64,000 nucleotides of DNA from a virus, in IMG/VR virus record IMGVR_UViG_3300010396_000006, positions 41,648-105,647 of that record. One strand, 5' to 3'. The translations under genes were made by a program, and so were the position numbers. The notes under the pieces are model-generated. The model was not told the DNA's origin and ran no database searches. It was given only the letters and a program-made list of their open reading frames with translations. Shown in pieces: positions 37,955 to 47,054 of this stretch; position 1 is the first letter of the stretch; every line of letters starts with the position of its first letter.

Positions 37955-39379
37955 ATGAGCAGTCTTGCACCAAACCTTATCGACTCGCTGAATGCATTTG
38001 ATGAGTACCGAGGTGCAGGACGGTTCTACAGACTGAAGTCCAGCGACGGTCAAGATGCTCTCGCCCTAGACAGAGTTCTTACGAGATCTTCGATTGACCC
38101 GACCCGGATGTATGTTCAAGCCGTTGTTAGCAACACAAATCCCGACGATGTCGGCGATATCCTGCAACCAAGAGGGTTTGATCTCAGTCGCTACGAATTG
38201 AATCCAGTTTGGCTTTGGGAACACGGATTAGATCCGGCCATCCCGTTGCCAATCGCCAGCGCGGAAGGGCCTGACGGTCGACTTGATTTGCAGATCAGCG
38301 AAACGGAAGTCACAGCCGGTTCCTACTTCTCGCAAAGCTACCCTGCCGCAGTCCAGATTTTTCAACTGATCGATGAAGGAATTATCCGGTCCGTCAGCGT
38401 TAGGGAAAAGCCTCTCGTCACTCCTCGACAAGTTTTGAAGTCAGGTCAGTGGGTCAACATCGTTGATCGGTGTTTACTCGAAGAGATCAGTTGGTGCCGT
38501 ATGGGCGTCAACATGACGGCTGTTCGCAAATGCCTTGATCGAAACAGACTCGACGGTCGGCCAATTCTCGAACCAATTTTCAAATCCTTGTCCGCTTGTG
38601 TGCCGCGTCAATCGAAACCCGGAATCGGATGGAAGTCAAAAATGCGAATGCCAAACGACATGGATGACGACGGCGAAACAAAAGATGTGACCGCAGCGGA
38701 GCAAGCCAAATTGTCAGCCAAAAAATCAGCCGACGCGGATGGCAAGGAAAAAGACGCCGAAACGAAGCCTGCTGATGAAGTCGCGACGGGCGATGCAGAC
38801 GGACCAACGCCGGAACCTGAAAGCATGGACCCAAGCCAGCGCCCACTCGGCAGCCAGATCCTGAAGTCGATGCATCAAGGCATCAAGGACGTTTGTAAAG
38901 CGGCGGAATCCTGCACCGGACCCATGCTCGAACATGAAGGCGTCAAGAAAGACGCGACCGACATGTGCGGCGAATTGCGGTCTCATCTGAAATCGCTCGA
39001 AGGTTCGCACGCCAAACACTATCCGAAAATGAAATCCGACCTGAAGTCGGACGACATGGATGATGAAGGCGGTGACGATGAAGGCGGCGATGACTCCGCG
39101 ATGAAGTCGTTCTTGGCTCTGTCGGTCTCGCATCAACGATCCGTGGGCGGCGTCACATATCGCCTCAAATCACTGCTGTCCGAGGCCAACATCACTCCAG
39201 ACCAAAAGCGAATCATCAACAGCGATGTCAAGTTCCTTGAACGTCTGGAATCAGAATCAGAATCGCTGCACAAATCACAATTGAAATCCAAGTCCGCCAA
39301 TTCGGAACCTGAATTGACTGCCGAGCAGTTGAAGGAAGCCGAAGAACTGATGGCGAAACTCAGTCCCGCAAAATCTTAA
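37955..39379 (+). CDS. HK97-type prohead protease fused to scaffold-like domain
   Basis: This is a 474-residue protein. Residues ~45-195 follow the HK97 prohead protease pattern (AVVSNTNPDDVGDILQPRGFDLSRY..., WLWEHGLDPAIPLPIA with the catalytic His, RSVSVREKP with the catalytic Ser, SWCRMGVNMTA). Residues ~225-474 are acidic and helical with lysine-rich patches, like an internal scaffold. The fusion resembles phages in which the protease carries the scaffold and removes it after capsid assembly. The capsid gene follows by 82 bases. No strong ribosome site precedes the ATG. Confidence 0.85.
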   Translation: MSSLAPNLIDSLNAFDEYRGAGRFYRLKSSDGQDALALDRVLTRSSIDPTRMYVQAVVSNTNPDDVGDILQPRGFDLSRYELNPVWLWEHGLDPAIPLPIASAEGPDGRLDLQISETEVTAGSYFSQSYPAAVQIFQLIDEGIIRSVSVREKPLVTPRQVLKSGQWVNIVDRCLLEEISWCRMGVNMTAVRKCLDRNRLDGRPILEPIFKSLSACVPRQSKPGIGWKSKMRMPNDMDDDGETKDVTAAEQAKLSAKKSADADGKEKDAETKPADEVATGDADGPTPEPESMDPSQRPLGSQILKSMHQGIKDVCKAAESCTGPMLEHEGVKKDATDMCGELRSHLKSLEGSHAKHYPKMKSDLKSDDMDDEGGDDEGGDDSAMKSFLALSVSHQRSVGGVTYRLKSLLSEANITPDQKRIINSDVKFLERLESESESLHKSQLKSKSANSEPELTAEQLKEAEELMAKLSPAKS

Positions 39380-39461
39380 GTCGAGCGTTTTGTTTTTGAT
39401 TGTGGCCGAATGGCCAGGATGGTTTCAGTAAGCCCACGATCCCCAGGAAGGTTGATTCAAC

Positions 39462-40835
39462 ATGCCCGCTCCCACATCTGCCGAACTTCTCGAAATGAGC
39501 AAAACCGCAATTCAGCGAGCTGAAAAGGCTGAATCGGCGTTGAAGTCGTTGCAAGACAAAGTCGAAGCGACTCCGTCCATTCATGCCCACGGTTCGCGCG
39601 ACAATGGCGCTGAAGGCTGGTGGGAAGAAGCCGGTGCGGATTCACCGGAACTGACGATGCTTTCCGGCTATCAAGGCCGTGTTCCGCAGGCGAGTCCGTC
39701 TCGTGGTTCCATGAAAAAGTCGATGTCGATTCTGAAATCGATCGGCTATCGCCCGGCCGGCCGTCAGGTCAGCACATTCAAATCGATCTCCGACTGGATT
39801 CGCCAGGGGATGCAAAAGGACGGCGAAGGGACCGCCAAGTTCCGCGACAACATGTATGCCCACATGAAGGAATACGATTCCCAAATGAAGGCATTGGGAA
39901 TGTCGGAAGGCATCGCGTCTGACGGCGGATTCGGTGTGATTCCCGAATTCAACCTGAAGATTCACGAGCATCTTTACAGCAACAACATCCTTTCCCGCAC
40001 GGACGGCTATACCGTCACCGGGAACAACATGGCGTTTCTGGCGAATGCCGAAACCAGCCGCGTCACCGGCAGTCGAGCCGGGGGTATCCAAGGCAATTGG
40101 GTGGGTGAAGGTGGAACTTATTTGCCATCCAAGCCAACCGTCCGTCAGATCAATCTGCGTTTGCAGAAACTGCAAGTGCTGGTCTATCTGACCGACGAAT
40201 TGATCAATGACAATTCCATCGCGCTCGAACAATACGTGATGCGGAAGGCGTCCGAGGAATTCGCTTGGCTGATTGCTGATGCCATCTTCAACGGCAATAA
40301 CGTCGGCAAACCGCTGGGAATCCAGAATGCCCTGTCGCTGCTGGCAATCGCCAAGGAAAGCGGTCAGGCCGATACGACCATCGTCGCTCAGAACATCATC
40401 AAGATGCAGAATCGGCTGTTCGCACCATACATGCAGAATGCATCGTGGTTCGTGAACCAAGACACGATTCAGCAGTTGATGCAACTCACCTTGGCAACCG
40501 GAACCTATTCCGGCCAACTGGTCTACCAACCGCCAACCGGGCTGGCTGGTCTGCCATACGGTACGCTCGGCGGTCGACCCGTCGAACCGATCGAATTCGC
40601 CAAAACGCTGGGGACTCAAGGCGATATCACGCTGGCCGATCTCAGCCAAGTGTTGTCGATCAGCAAAGGCGGAATCGAACAGGCCACGTCAATGCACGTC
40701 GCGTTCTTGACCGACGAAATGGCGTTGCGGTTCACGATGCGTATGAACGCGATGCCGTGGGAAAACAGCCCGATCACCCCAGCCAACGGAACGAACACCC
40801 AATCGTCATTCGTCACCTTGGCTAGCCGTCCATAG
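39462..40835 (+). CDS. HK97-fold major capsid protein
   Basis: This 457-residue protein has AGGAAGG before its ATG. Residues ~1-110 form a coiled-coil/disordered delta-like region, probably removed by the upstream protease. The rest follows the HK97 capsid pattern: SEGIASDGGFGVIPEF, a beta-rich segment LRLQKLQVLVYLTDELINDNS, the long spine helix EQYVMRKASEEFAWLIADAIFNG, and a closing domain with ASMHVAFLTDEMALRFTMR-like strands (ATSMHVAFLTDEMALRF) and AMPWENSPI. It is the main head subunit and a likely client of the phage GroES. Confidence 0.92.
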   Translation: MPAPTSAELLEMSKTAIQRAEKAESALKSLQDKVEATPSIHAHGSRDNGAEGWWEEAGADSPELTMLSGYQGRVPQASPSRGSMKKSMSILKSIGYRPAGRQVSTFKSISDWIRQGMQKDGEGTAKFRDNMYAHMKEYDSQMKALGMSEGIASDGGFGVIPEFNLKIHEHLYSNNILSRTDGYTVTGNNMAFLANAETSRVTGSRAGGIQGNWVGEGGTYLPSKPTVRQINLRLQKLQVLVYLTDELINDNSIALEQYVMRKASEEFAWLIADAIFNGNNVGKPLGIQNALSLLAIAKESGQADTTIVAQNIIKMQNRLFAPYMQNASWFVNQDTIQQLMQLTLATGTYSGQLVYQPPTGLAGLPYGTLGGRPVEPIEFAKTLGTQGDITLADLSQVLSISKGGIEQATSMHVAFLTDEMALRFTMRMNAMPWENSPITPANGTNTQSSFVTLASRP

Positions 40836-40898
40836 TTCTTTTGGTTGTGGAAGAATCTCAGTCTCAGTCGGCGGTTTAACCGCAACGGAAAGAAAACC

Positions 40899-41408
40899 AT
40901 GATTGCAGCCCAGAACGCCGAATTCCTCGAATACAACGATATCGTTCCGGCATTCGTGCCGATCGATATGGAAACGGGGGCGAACAACGGCCAGTGGATC
41001 AATATGAAGTTCATCGAGCGTCTGGTCTGCGTCCTGTTCAAGGCGGCTGGCACGGCGAGCGACGATCCGGTCTTCACGCTGAAGCAGGCCCTGACGAGTT
41101 CGGGCGGAACTCCCAAGGCGCTGAACTTCACGCGAATCCGACAAAAGATTGGTGCGATCGCATCGACCAATCAATGGACGATCATCACCCAGGCCGCTGC
41201 CGGGACGTATACGCCAACGTCCGCGGCGAGTCAGGCAGTGATTGCCGTTGAAGTCGGTGCACACATGCTGGACGTCAACAACAATTACAACTACGTGCAA
41301 ATGTCGATTCCTGACACGGGTTCGGCAGGCGCTCAATTGGGTTGCGGTTTCTATATCGCTGCCGGCCTCAAGTACGCTCAGTCAATCTGTCCGAACCTGC
41401 TGGCTTAA
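40899..41408 (+). CDS. Head decoration-like protein
   Basis: This 169-residue, beta-rich protein follows the capsid gene. It contains ENGANNGQW-like metal-free loops (METGANNGQWINMKF), VFTLKQALTSSGGTPKALNF, and a hydrophobic end. The position directly after the capsid suggests a decoration or head-stabilising protein; no family is recognised. Confidence 0.65.
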   Translation: MIAAQNAEFLEYNDIVPAFVPIDMETGANNGQWINMKFIERLVCVLFKAAGTASDDPVFTLKQALTSSGGTPKALNFTRIRQKIGAIASTNQWTIITQAAAGTYTPTSAASQAVIAVEVGAHMLDVNNNYNYVQMSIPDTGSAGAQLGCGFYIAAGLKYAQSICPNLLA

Positions 41409-41433
41409 TCGTCAGTTGGCTAGTTGAAAATAC

Positions 41434-41466
41434 GCGGGCTGATTGGTTTCAGCCCGCTTCTCTCTT
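41434..41466 (+). terminator. Terminator after the decoration-like gene
   Basis: GCGGGCTGA/TCAGCCCGC (9 pairs, loop TTGGTT) is followed by a pyrimidine-rich run. It could reduce transcription from the abundant capsid genes into the connector genes. Confidence 0.7.
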
Positions 41467-41490
41467 GCTCGAATTTGCGAAGGTTCCATT

Positions 41491-42039
41491 ATGGCCGAGA
41501 ACGAAACCGCAGTTGTCGACAGCGATGAATCACCAAGGGGTAAAGGCAAGAAGCCGTCCAAGGGCAAGACCATTAGTCACGCTCGCGACATCTTCACGGC
41601 CACCATCGCTCATCACGGCGGCACGACGAGTCCCGAAGGCTTGGCGATGCAATGCTTCGTCTACGCGGCGGCGTTCGAGAAGGCGGAAGGGCAGTTTCAA
41701 AACGACACGCTGATTCTGCCACCAAAAATCGACGTCTTCGACATTGCCCATGCGCCCAATCTGCCGGAAACCCATCCGACCAATATGGTGTCCCAAAAAT
41801 ACGGCAAGATCGAAGACATCTTGGAAACGATGGACGATCTGTCGAAGCTGGATCGGACCGACTGGGGCAAGGCGTCATCGGACACCGTTCTGTATCCGAA
41901 GCGGAAATGGACGCGGCCGATGATCAACCAAGCCGAACAATTGTTTCCCGGCGTGTTGACGCGGGCCGAACGATTGAAAAAGGCTCAACAGGAAGTCGAC
42001 GAACAAGCCGCGGAAACCAAAGCCGCGGCCTCGAACTGA
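41491..42039 (+). CDS. Hypothetical head-region protein
   Basis: This 182-residue protein starts at ATG 41491. It opens with an acidic/lysine-rich segment, has a helical core (AKTISHARDIFTATIAHHGG-like, residues ~25-70) and ends with Ala/Glu-rich helix. Its place between decoration protein and connector suggests virion assembly; the role is unknown. Confidence 0.65.
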   Translation: MAENETAVVDSDESPRGKGKKPSKGKTISHARDIFTATIAHHGGTTSPEGLAMQCFVYAAAFEKAEGQFQNDTLILPPKIDVFDIAHAPNLPETHPTNMVSQKYGKIEDILETMDDLSKLDRTDWGKASSDTVLYPKRKWTRPMINQAEQLFPGVLTRAERLKKAQQEVDEQAAETKAAASN

Positions 42040-42103
42040 TCGGTTGATTCCGGTCTGATGGCGTTGAATTGACCAAGAGGAAATCCTGCAAAGCGAGTTG
42101 ATC

Positions 42104-42646
42104 ATGGTTGAAGTGAAATCCGAGGCCGATGCGGTTGTCGTTCCGCCTCCAAAGTCACTCGGTCAAATCGCCTATGAGGCATGGTGTGCCGTTCACGACG
42201 GCGCTCAGATGAGTCAGTTCGGGCATCCCGCTTGGTCGGTCACAGACGACAATGGGATTGTGAGAAACAACCCCGCGTTGCCGTCAATTGTGCGTTTGTC
42301 ATGGGAAGCCGCTGCGATCGCTGTGCAGGATGCGGAAAAGCCGACAACGACTCTTCAAGACGTCTCGCCTCATCAAGCGGTTGTGTCCGTCAGCGAAGAC
42401 CTGAAGGCCAAAGCGGACGCCTTGAAAGTGGCGATGAAAGCCACAATCGAAGTTCCGGAAGTCCCCGTGACGATCGAGCCATCTAAGCCGGCAGATCATC
42501 AGGCCGTTGTTACGGCGAGCGAAGATCTGAAGTCCAGCGCCGACGCAATGAAGGCCGCGGCTGAATCGGCTCCGTCCGAAACGCCGCCGGCTGAAAAACC
42601 CGCGGTGTCCGCTCCGTCCCGTCCGGGTGCGTCAACGCTCAATTGA
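42104..42646 (+). CDS. Hypothetical protein with internal repeats
   Basis: This 180-residue protein starts at ATG 42104. Residues ~15-75 (SLGQIAYEAW ... WEAAAIAV) resemble a short motif also in the protein at 2706. Two repeats follow (HQAVVSVSEDLKAKADALK ~90 and HQAVVTASEDLKSSADAMK ~133) joined by proline-rich linkers. The role is unknown; it lies in the head-tail connector cluster. Confidence 0.65.
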   Translation: MVEVKSEADAVVVPPPKSLGQIAYEAWCAVHDGAQMSQFGHPAWSVTDDNGIVRNNPALPSIVRLSWEAAAIAVQDAEKPTTTLQDVSPHQAVVSVSEDLKAKADALKVAMKATIEVPEVPVTIEPSKPADHQAVVTASEDLKSSADAMKAAAESAPSETPPAEKPAVSAPSRPGASTLN

Positions 42647-42664
42647 GGGAGGATCTGAACTCCT

Positions 42665-43318
42665 ATGAGCTTGACGACCGTTGACTACGTGAAGGGTCTG
42701 GCTGGTCCGACTCTGAACGCGACTGACACGCAACTTGAATCGTTGATCGCCGGCACGTCGGCGCACATCGAACAGGTATTGCACCGCACGATCTGGAAAA
42801 AGACCTACACCGAATATCTGACGGGTGACAATAGTTCGGTTCTGCAACTTTCGAACTGGCCAGTCATTTCCGTATCCCGCGTCAATTTTGATGACGATGG
42901 GAACTTCGGACAAACGGCAGGATCATTCGATCCGTCGAAAGATCTGGTTGCCGGATCAGACTATTGCATCCTGGCCGGCGAAAGGGGCATTGGCTCGACT
43001 GGCCAATTGAAGCGAATCAACTTCGTCTGGCAGAACAACCATGTCTGGTCGCCGGGAAAAGTGGCGATGCAACCGAGTCCGCCTCGGGGCAACATTCTGG
43101 TGATTTATACGGCAGGATTTGCGCCAGTTCCGATGGATATTCAGTATGCCGCGGCAATGGCCATCATTCGAGCAGTGGCCGGGATTCCAACAGGCGGGGC
43201 ATTCCAATCGGCATCGTATGAGGATGGCTCGGTCTCAATGATCAATCCAAACGATTTGACTTCGCTGATCGGTTCAGTGGAACGAATTATTGCTGGTCGA
43301 AAAGTTCCCGTAGTGTGA
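42665..43318 (+). CDS. Head-tail connector (gp6-like adaptor)
   Basis: This 217-residue protein has GGAGG before its ATG. It begins TTVDYVKGLAG..., then TQLESLIAGTSAHIEQVLHRTIWKKTYTEYLTGDN, the typical pattern of HK97 gp6-type adaptors, with later strands ILVIYTAGFAPVP and the helix MDIQYAAAMAIIRAVAG. These proteins form a ring under the portal to which stopper and tail attach. Confidence 0.85.
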   Translation: MSLTTVDYVKGLAGPTLNATDTQLESLIAGTSAHIEQVLHRTIWKKTYTEYLTGDNSSVLQLSNWPVISVSRVNFDDDGNFGQTAGSFDPSKDLVAGSDYCILAGERGIGSTGQLKRINFVWQNNHVWSPGKVAMQPSPPRGNILVIYTAGFAPVPMDIQYAAAMAIIRAVAGIPTGGAFQSASYEDGSVSMINPNDLTSLIGSVERIIAGRKVPVV

Positions 43319-43343
43319 ATGGTGAAACTTGTTCACAAGAGCG

Positions 43344-43691
43344 ATGGCAACGGCGATTCGAGGTCTGGTGATCCCAGAACGGGGACCCGCCACGATCACG
43401 ATGAACCCGAACAATTCGTCAATCACAGTCACGGTAACAGTTGAGGGTTGCTGGATTAAACCGATCAAGAGCGGATTGCAACGTTATGGTCAAATGAATG
43501 TCCAGGCCGATCAGACATTGGTCAAAGTTCCGGCGGAAGGATTGAACCCAACGGGTGCGACAAACTATCAGATTCGAACCGGCGATCTCATTGTCTTCAA
43601 CGGACAAACCTACAACGTGACCGCGGCGGGGACGACAGTCAAAACGGTTCTGACTGTTTGGGAATGCGTCTGCAAATTGGTGATCCAATAA
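43344..43691 (+). CDS. Probable head-tail stopper/head closure protein
   Basis: This is a 115-residue beta-rich protein (GPATITMNPNNSSITVTVTVEG ... VFNGQTYNVTAAGTTVK). Its position after the adaptor and its YQIRTGDLIVFNGQTYNV segment match small stopper proteins. Start 43344 is a choice among several; TTG 43329 is also in frame. The stop overlaps the next start. Confidence 0.65.
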   Translation: MATAIRGLVIPERGPATITMNPNNSSITVTVTVEGCWIKPIKSGLQRYGQMNVQADQTLVKVPAEGLNPTGATNYQIRTGDLIVFNGQTYNVTAAGTTVKTVLTVWECVCKLVIQ

Positions 43692-44140
43692 TGTTCAAAT
43701 CAATCGCATTACCAATGGTCCGAGGGGGCCGCATCAAGTGCATGACCCCCGACGAAATCAAAAGTTTCGCGGAAGTGTCGCAATCGATTCAGGACAAAGA
43801 AGGTGTCTCGAAAAAAGAAGCGGATGCGATGGCCGCGGCGGCTGGTCGGCGAGATCTCGGTCAAGCGGAAATGACCCGCCGAAGCGAGGAAGGCCGCAAG
43901 GAAAGCGAATCCAAATCGGCTGTCACAACGCAAGAACTCGAAGATACCGGCGGATTGGTTGTCGGTTCCGAATTGGACATGGCCATTCAAGATCTGTCCG
44001 ACGTGATGTCCGGTCTGTCGACTGTTGATATGGATGACGTGATGAAGTTCATCCAATCGGAGATTCCCAAGCGAGCGACGTTTAAGGCCAATTCTGTCAA
44101 AAAATCGGCTGACACCGATGTTCAAAATCTGGATGAGTAA
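43691..44140 (+). CDS. Hypothetical head-tail region protein
   Basis: This 149-residue protein starts on the previous stop. It is helical, with alternating charges (EEGRKESESKSAVTTQELE) and a GG turn (EDTGGLVVGSELDMAIQDLSDVMSGL). It may be a neck or scaffold component by position only. Confidence 0.65.
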   Translation: MFKSIALPMVRGGRIKCMTPDEIKSFAEVSQSIQDKEGVSKKEADAMAAAAGRRDLGQAEMTRRSEEGRKESESKSAVTTQELEDTGGLVVGSELDMAIQDLSDVMSGLSTVDMDDVMKFIQSEIPKRATFKANSVKKSADTDVQNLDE

Positions 44141-44148
44141 ACCTGATC

Positions 44149-44640
44149 ATGGCCGGGATTTCCAATCATTTTGATACGATGACTTTCATCAAGTCCATCG
44201 TGGATGGTCTGGAATTGCCGGGCATCATGGGTTCGTTGATTCAGGAAATTCCTGAATACCAAGACGCACAAATCGCACCGCTGACGTTGCCGTTTATCTC
44301 GATTGCGCCGTGGGGAACTGAGGATCTGAATTCCGATCCGAAAACGCCAGTTGATAAGGATTCCGTTTTCTATCCGACAACCGTGATCATCTTCGGAAAA
44401 GTCGTGACAGGTGACGGATTCCTAGCAGCATTCGAACAACGGCTTGGTTGGCGACAATGCATCCGTCGCAACCTGAATAACCGTCGCATTCCGGGATTGA
44501 CGCAAAACTGGAATCTGGTCGTCAAACCGGGCAATATCGTCGCTCCTGGGATTCGTTACGACAGGGTAGCATTCATGTCATCCATGATCGTTCAAGCGAA
44601 GTTCCAAGAACCGAGGGAGACGCCGTGGGGAACTCCTTAG
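44149..44640 (+). CDS. Probable tail completion/terminator protein
   Basis: This 163-residue protein lies in the position of the tail terminator in siphovirus clusters. It has an N-terminal helix (FDTMTFIKSIVDGLELPGIM), a beta core (APLTLPFISIAPWG ... TTVIIFGKVV) and a C-terminal strand region. Homology is not certain. It overlaps the next start by 16 bases. Confidence 0.55.
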   Translation: MAGISNHFDTMTFIKSIVDGLELPGIMGSLIQEIPEYQDAQIAPLTLPFISIAPWGTEDLNSDPKTPVDKDSVFYPTTVIIFGKVVTGDGFLAAFEQRLGWRQCIRRNLNNRRIPGLTQNWNLVVKPGNIVAPGIRYDRVAFMSSMIVQAKFQEPRETPWGTP

Positions 44641-45149
44641 ACGATCTGGAATCAATGGTTGGCAGGGTCCAGACGGCTTTAGAACAGGCTGATTATTCCA
44701 GCGAGATGAAAGGGACCGCCGACTATTTGCGAGTGATTCATGCTGAATACTTCGCCGACGAAACGGGACCGAGCGGTGAAAAATGGACGCCGTGGTATTT
44801 TAAGCGTCCGGGAGCATCGGCGGATCACAAGACTCTGGACGATACGGGCCGGTTGAAAGAGTCTGTGATTGGAACCAGTAGCGAACACATTGAAGACATT
44901 TCGGCAAAATCATTGATCTGGGGAACATCGGTCCCTTACGCATGGCAGCATGAGATTGGCGGCAAGTTCACTGTTGAGGAATTCCTGATCGGCAAAAGAG
45001 GGCAAACGAAGCATCCTGGCGACACTATCAATTTGCCAAAACGTGAGTTTATTGGTATTAATACGGATCATGTGGATGCGATTGTTGGCACAATAGCTGA
45101 CGCGGCGCAGGCAGTCGTTTTAGATGCGATTGATGGGAAGGGACTCTGA
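44625..45149 (+). CDS. HK97 gp10/phage virion morphogenesis-like protein
   Basis: This 174-residue protein starts at GTG 44625 inside the preceding gene. GPSGEKWTPWYFKR, TLDDTGRLKESVIGTSSEH and LIWGTSVPYAWQHEIGGKF followed by LPKREFIGI are the hallmarks of the virion morphogenesis / tail completion family (P2 gpS, Mu gpG-like). These proteins join head and tail or finish tails. Confidence 0.85.
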   Translation: MGNSLDDLESMVGRVQTALEQADYSSEMKGTADYLRVIHAEYFADETGPSGEKWTPWYFKRPGASADHKTLDDTGRLKESVIGTSSEHIEDISAKSLIWGTSVPYAWQHEIGGKFTVEEFLIGKRGQTKHPGDTINLPKREFIGINTDHVDAIVGTIADAAQAVVLDAIDGKGL

Positions 45150-45151
45150 TC

Positions 45152-45781
45152 ATGCATATCGACGCCTGCCATGTTGTGGCCAAGTGGAATCCAGATGGCG
45201 TCGAGGGGTTTACGCTCATGGCAACCCGCTGGGTTGGCCATTCTGATCCCGTCGAACAGGCTGCCGAAGGAACGCCATCGGTCACAAAGGGGCCGTTCTA
45301 TTCACATCAGGAAGCGATTGACTACGCGAAGTCGTGGAAGGACGCCGAGAAGCCGCCGCCGATTCCGCCTCACCAGCCACTGGAAATCAACGGTTGTTCT
45401 GTGACCGCAGAAGTCTGCGAAACCGCTCCCGATGGCTATCAGTCGAGCGTCAGCCGCGAAATCACCGAGACAGGCGAAGTTCCAGCCGGATCACCCGAGG
45501 GGACGCCATCGCCGGTGACAATAAGGAAGATCACGCAAGGGCCATTTGATTCGGCAGAGGCTGCGGTTGCCTATGCTCATTCATGGGAAGATCCGGAGCA
45601 TCCACCTGCGATGCCGGTGAAGTCATCGAGTGAACCGCCAAAACAAGAATCCAAGCCTGATGGCGATACGAAACCGATCAAGCCGCCGCATACCGAATCA
45701 GACGATGGGAAGTCGGCCGATCAACCGGATACCGGTGAGCAGGCCGAAGTCACGACAACGGGCGAAAAAGCCGCTCAGTAA
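45152..45781 (+). CDS. Hypothetical protein with duplicated domain
   Basis: This is a 209-residue protein. Two related units, GCSVTAEVC/ACHVVAKWN ... GPFYSHQEAIDYAKSWKDAEKPP (residues ~5-72) and ... GPFDSAEAAVAYAHSWEDPEHPP (~82-155), indicate an internal duplication. A disordered, acidic/lysine/proline-rich tail follows. It lies between the tail completion and tail tube genes; a tail-associated role is inferred. Confidence 0.7.
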   Translation: MHIDACHVVAKWNPDGVEGFTLMATRWVGHSDPVEQAAEGTPSVTKGPFYSHQEAIDYAKSWKDAEKPPPIPPHQPLEINGCSVTAEVCETAPDGYQSSVSREITETGEVPAGSPEGTPSPVTIRKITQGPFDSAEAAVAYAHSWEDPEHPPAMPVKSSSEPPKQESKPDGDTKPIKPPHTESDDGKSADQPDTGEQAEVTTTGEKAAQ

Positions 45782-45849
45782 TTGATTGGCAACAAAACGG
45801 ATTTTGAATCGCCGCACAGATGATGCGGCATTGTTAGGGAGTCTCGGCC

Positions 45850-46707
45850 ATGACCGAATCAATGGGCTATGCATGTGGCGTGAGCGTCGGATCGAATCCG
45901 ATCGCGTTCCTGTCTCACAGCATCAAAGAAACTCGTCCCGTCATCAATGATGAAAGTCTACGCGGAACTCGCACGCGACCCAGTGAACGACTCCGGCAGG
46001 GAAATATCTCGGTTGCCGGCGCACTGAAGTTGCAACCGACTCCCGTTGAACTGGGAGAGATTCTGAAGTTCCTGTTGAACTCAGCATCGGCATTGACGCT
46101 GACAGATGCAATGCAGGACGTGACGGTCGTCACCAATACGCCAGCCGCAACAGCAACATTTCTCGGCCGATTCACGAAAGGCACGTTCAGTTGCGCTCCG
46201 GGTGAGAAGCTGGATCTGGATCTCGATTTCATTGGCAAGACCTGCACCATGACAGGCGGAGCCGCCGCCAGTGCGACAGATCTGACGACGGCCGGTTATG
46301 TGATGTACGATCTCGGCAGTGGCGTCACGATTGACGGCGTGGCCTATGCAATCGATCGATTCGCGTTGTCAATCGACAACAAGATCAAACCGACTTACAT
46401 GATGGGTCAGACTGCCACGGATCTGGAACCGACAGACCGAGTCATCATGTTGAGTATTGAAACGAAATACACGGCAACTGAAGCCGGCCTCTTGACGCTC
46501 AACCAGACGGGTCCGACCATCGGAGCGCCGATCACGGCTTCGCTCGCATTCACCAACGGTTCGAATTCGATCACGTTCACGTTCGGAGCCTTGGCCGCAA
46601 CCAGCGAGACGGTTATCGTTCCAGGCCGCGATCACCTACGTCAGCCGTTGAACTATCAGGCTTATGGAATTTCGACCACAAAAGAAATGATCACAACCAA
46701 CGCTTAA
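45850..46707 (+). CDS. Major tail tube protein
   Basis: This 285-residue protein sits where the tube gene is expected, before the chaperones and tape measure. It opens ESMGYACGVSVGSNPIAFLSHSIKETRP, continues GNISVAGALKLQPTPVELGEILKFLLNS and has a second beta-sandwich-like half (PTDRVIMLSIETKYTATEAGL). This is the two-domain arrangement of siphovirus tube proteins of ~280 residues. It stacks as rings to form the tail tube. Confidence 0.8.
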   Translation: MTESMGYACGVSVGSNPIAFLSHSIKETRPVINDESLRGTRTRPSERLRQGNISVAGALKLQPTPVELGEILKFLLNSASALTLTDAMQDVTVVTNTPAATATFLGRFTKGTFSCAPGEKLDLDLDFIGKTCTMTGGAAASATDLTTAGYVMYDLGSGVTIDGVAYAIDRFALSIDNKIKPTYMMGQTATDLEPTDRVIMLSIETKYTATEAGLLTLNQTGPTIGAPITASLAFTNGSNSITFTFGALAATSETVIVPGRDHLRQPLNYQAYGISTTKEMITTNA

Positions 46708-46765
46708 TCCCGGTCCCAACGGACAAGACGCCGCTGCGGACTCCTCAATGTGGATTGAACCGACG

Positions 46766-47029
46766 CTATTTCGATTGGCGTCCATCGAAATCGTCATCGT
46801 CGACAATTTCGACACCGGATTCCGGCACATATGCCGTGACGGTCCCGTTACCCAGGGCATGCACCAAATCGCGGTAGCTGTCGGCCAAACGAACCAGATG
46901 CATGGCAAGAAGACGTTCGATCGGCGTTGATGACTCGCTGGCGACGATTTTATTGAGTTCGACGCAAAAGTCTGGTGGTAAACCAGTTGCATCGGCTTCA
47001 AGATGAAACTTGTGGAATTTCATTCCCAT
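46766..47029 (-). CDS. Minus-strand gene inside the tail cluster
   Basis: This 87-residue minus-strand protein lies in the only gap of the tail operon. Its ATG (47029) has AAAAGGG seven bases upstream on that strand. It has a helical core (DFCVELNKIVASESSTPIERLLAMHLVRLADSYRDL) and ends in an acidic stretch (VEIVDDDDFDG). No plus-strand frame of quality covers this interval. A promoter-like sequence with the phage A/T element lies at 47055-47086 on the minus strand. The function is unknown; it may regulate late or tail genes. Confidence 0.7.
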   Translation of the reverse strand: MGMKFHKFHLEADATGLPPDFCVELNKIVASESSTPIERLLAMHLVRLADSYRDLVHALGNGTVTAYVPESGVEIVDDDDFDGRQSK

Positions 47030-47054
47030 AGATTGGCCCTTTTGTGTGAGTGGC

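Noticed and set aside
39642-40649. A 335-codon open frame on the minus strand
   Set aside because: It lies antisense to the major capsid gene, whose frame and family are clear. Long antisense frames are expected from the codon usage; there is no ribosome site or family match.
46636-47001. A longer minus-strand frame overlapping the lone minus-strand gene
   Set aside because: It is in another frame, extends into the tail tube gene and lacks a ribosome site. The 87-codon frame at 46766-47029 is better supported.
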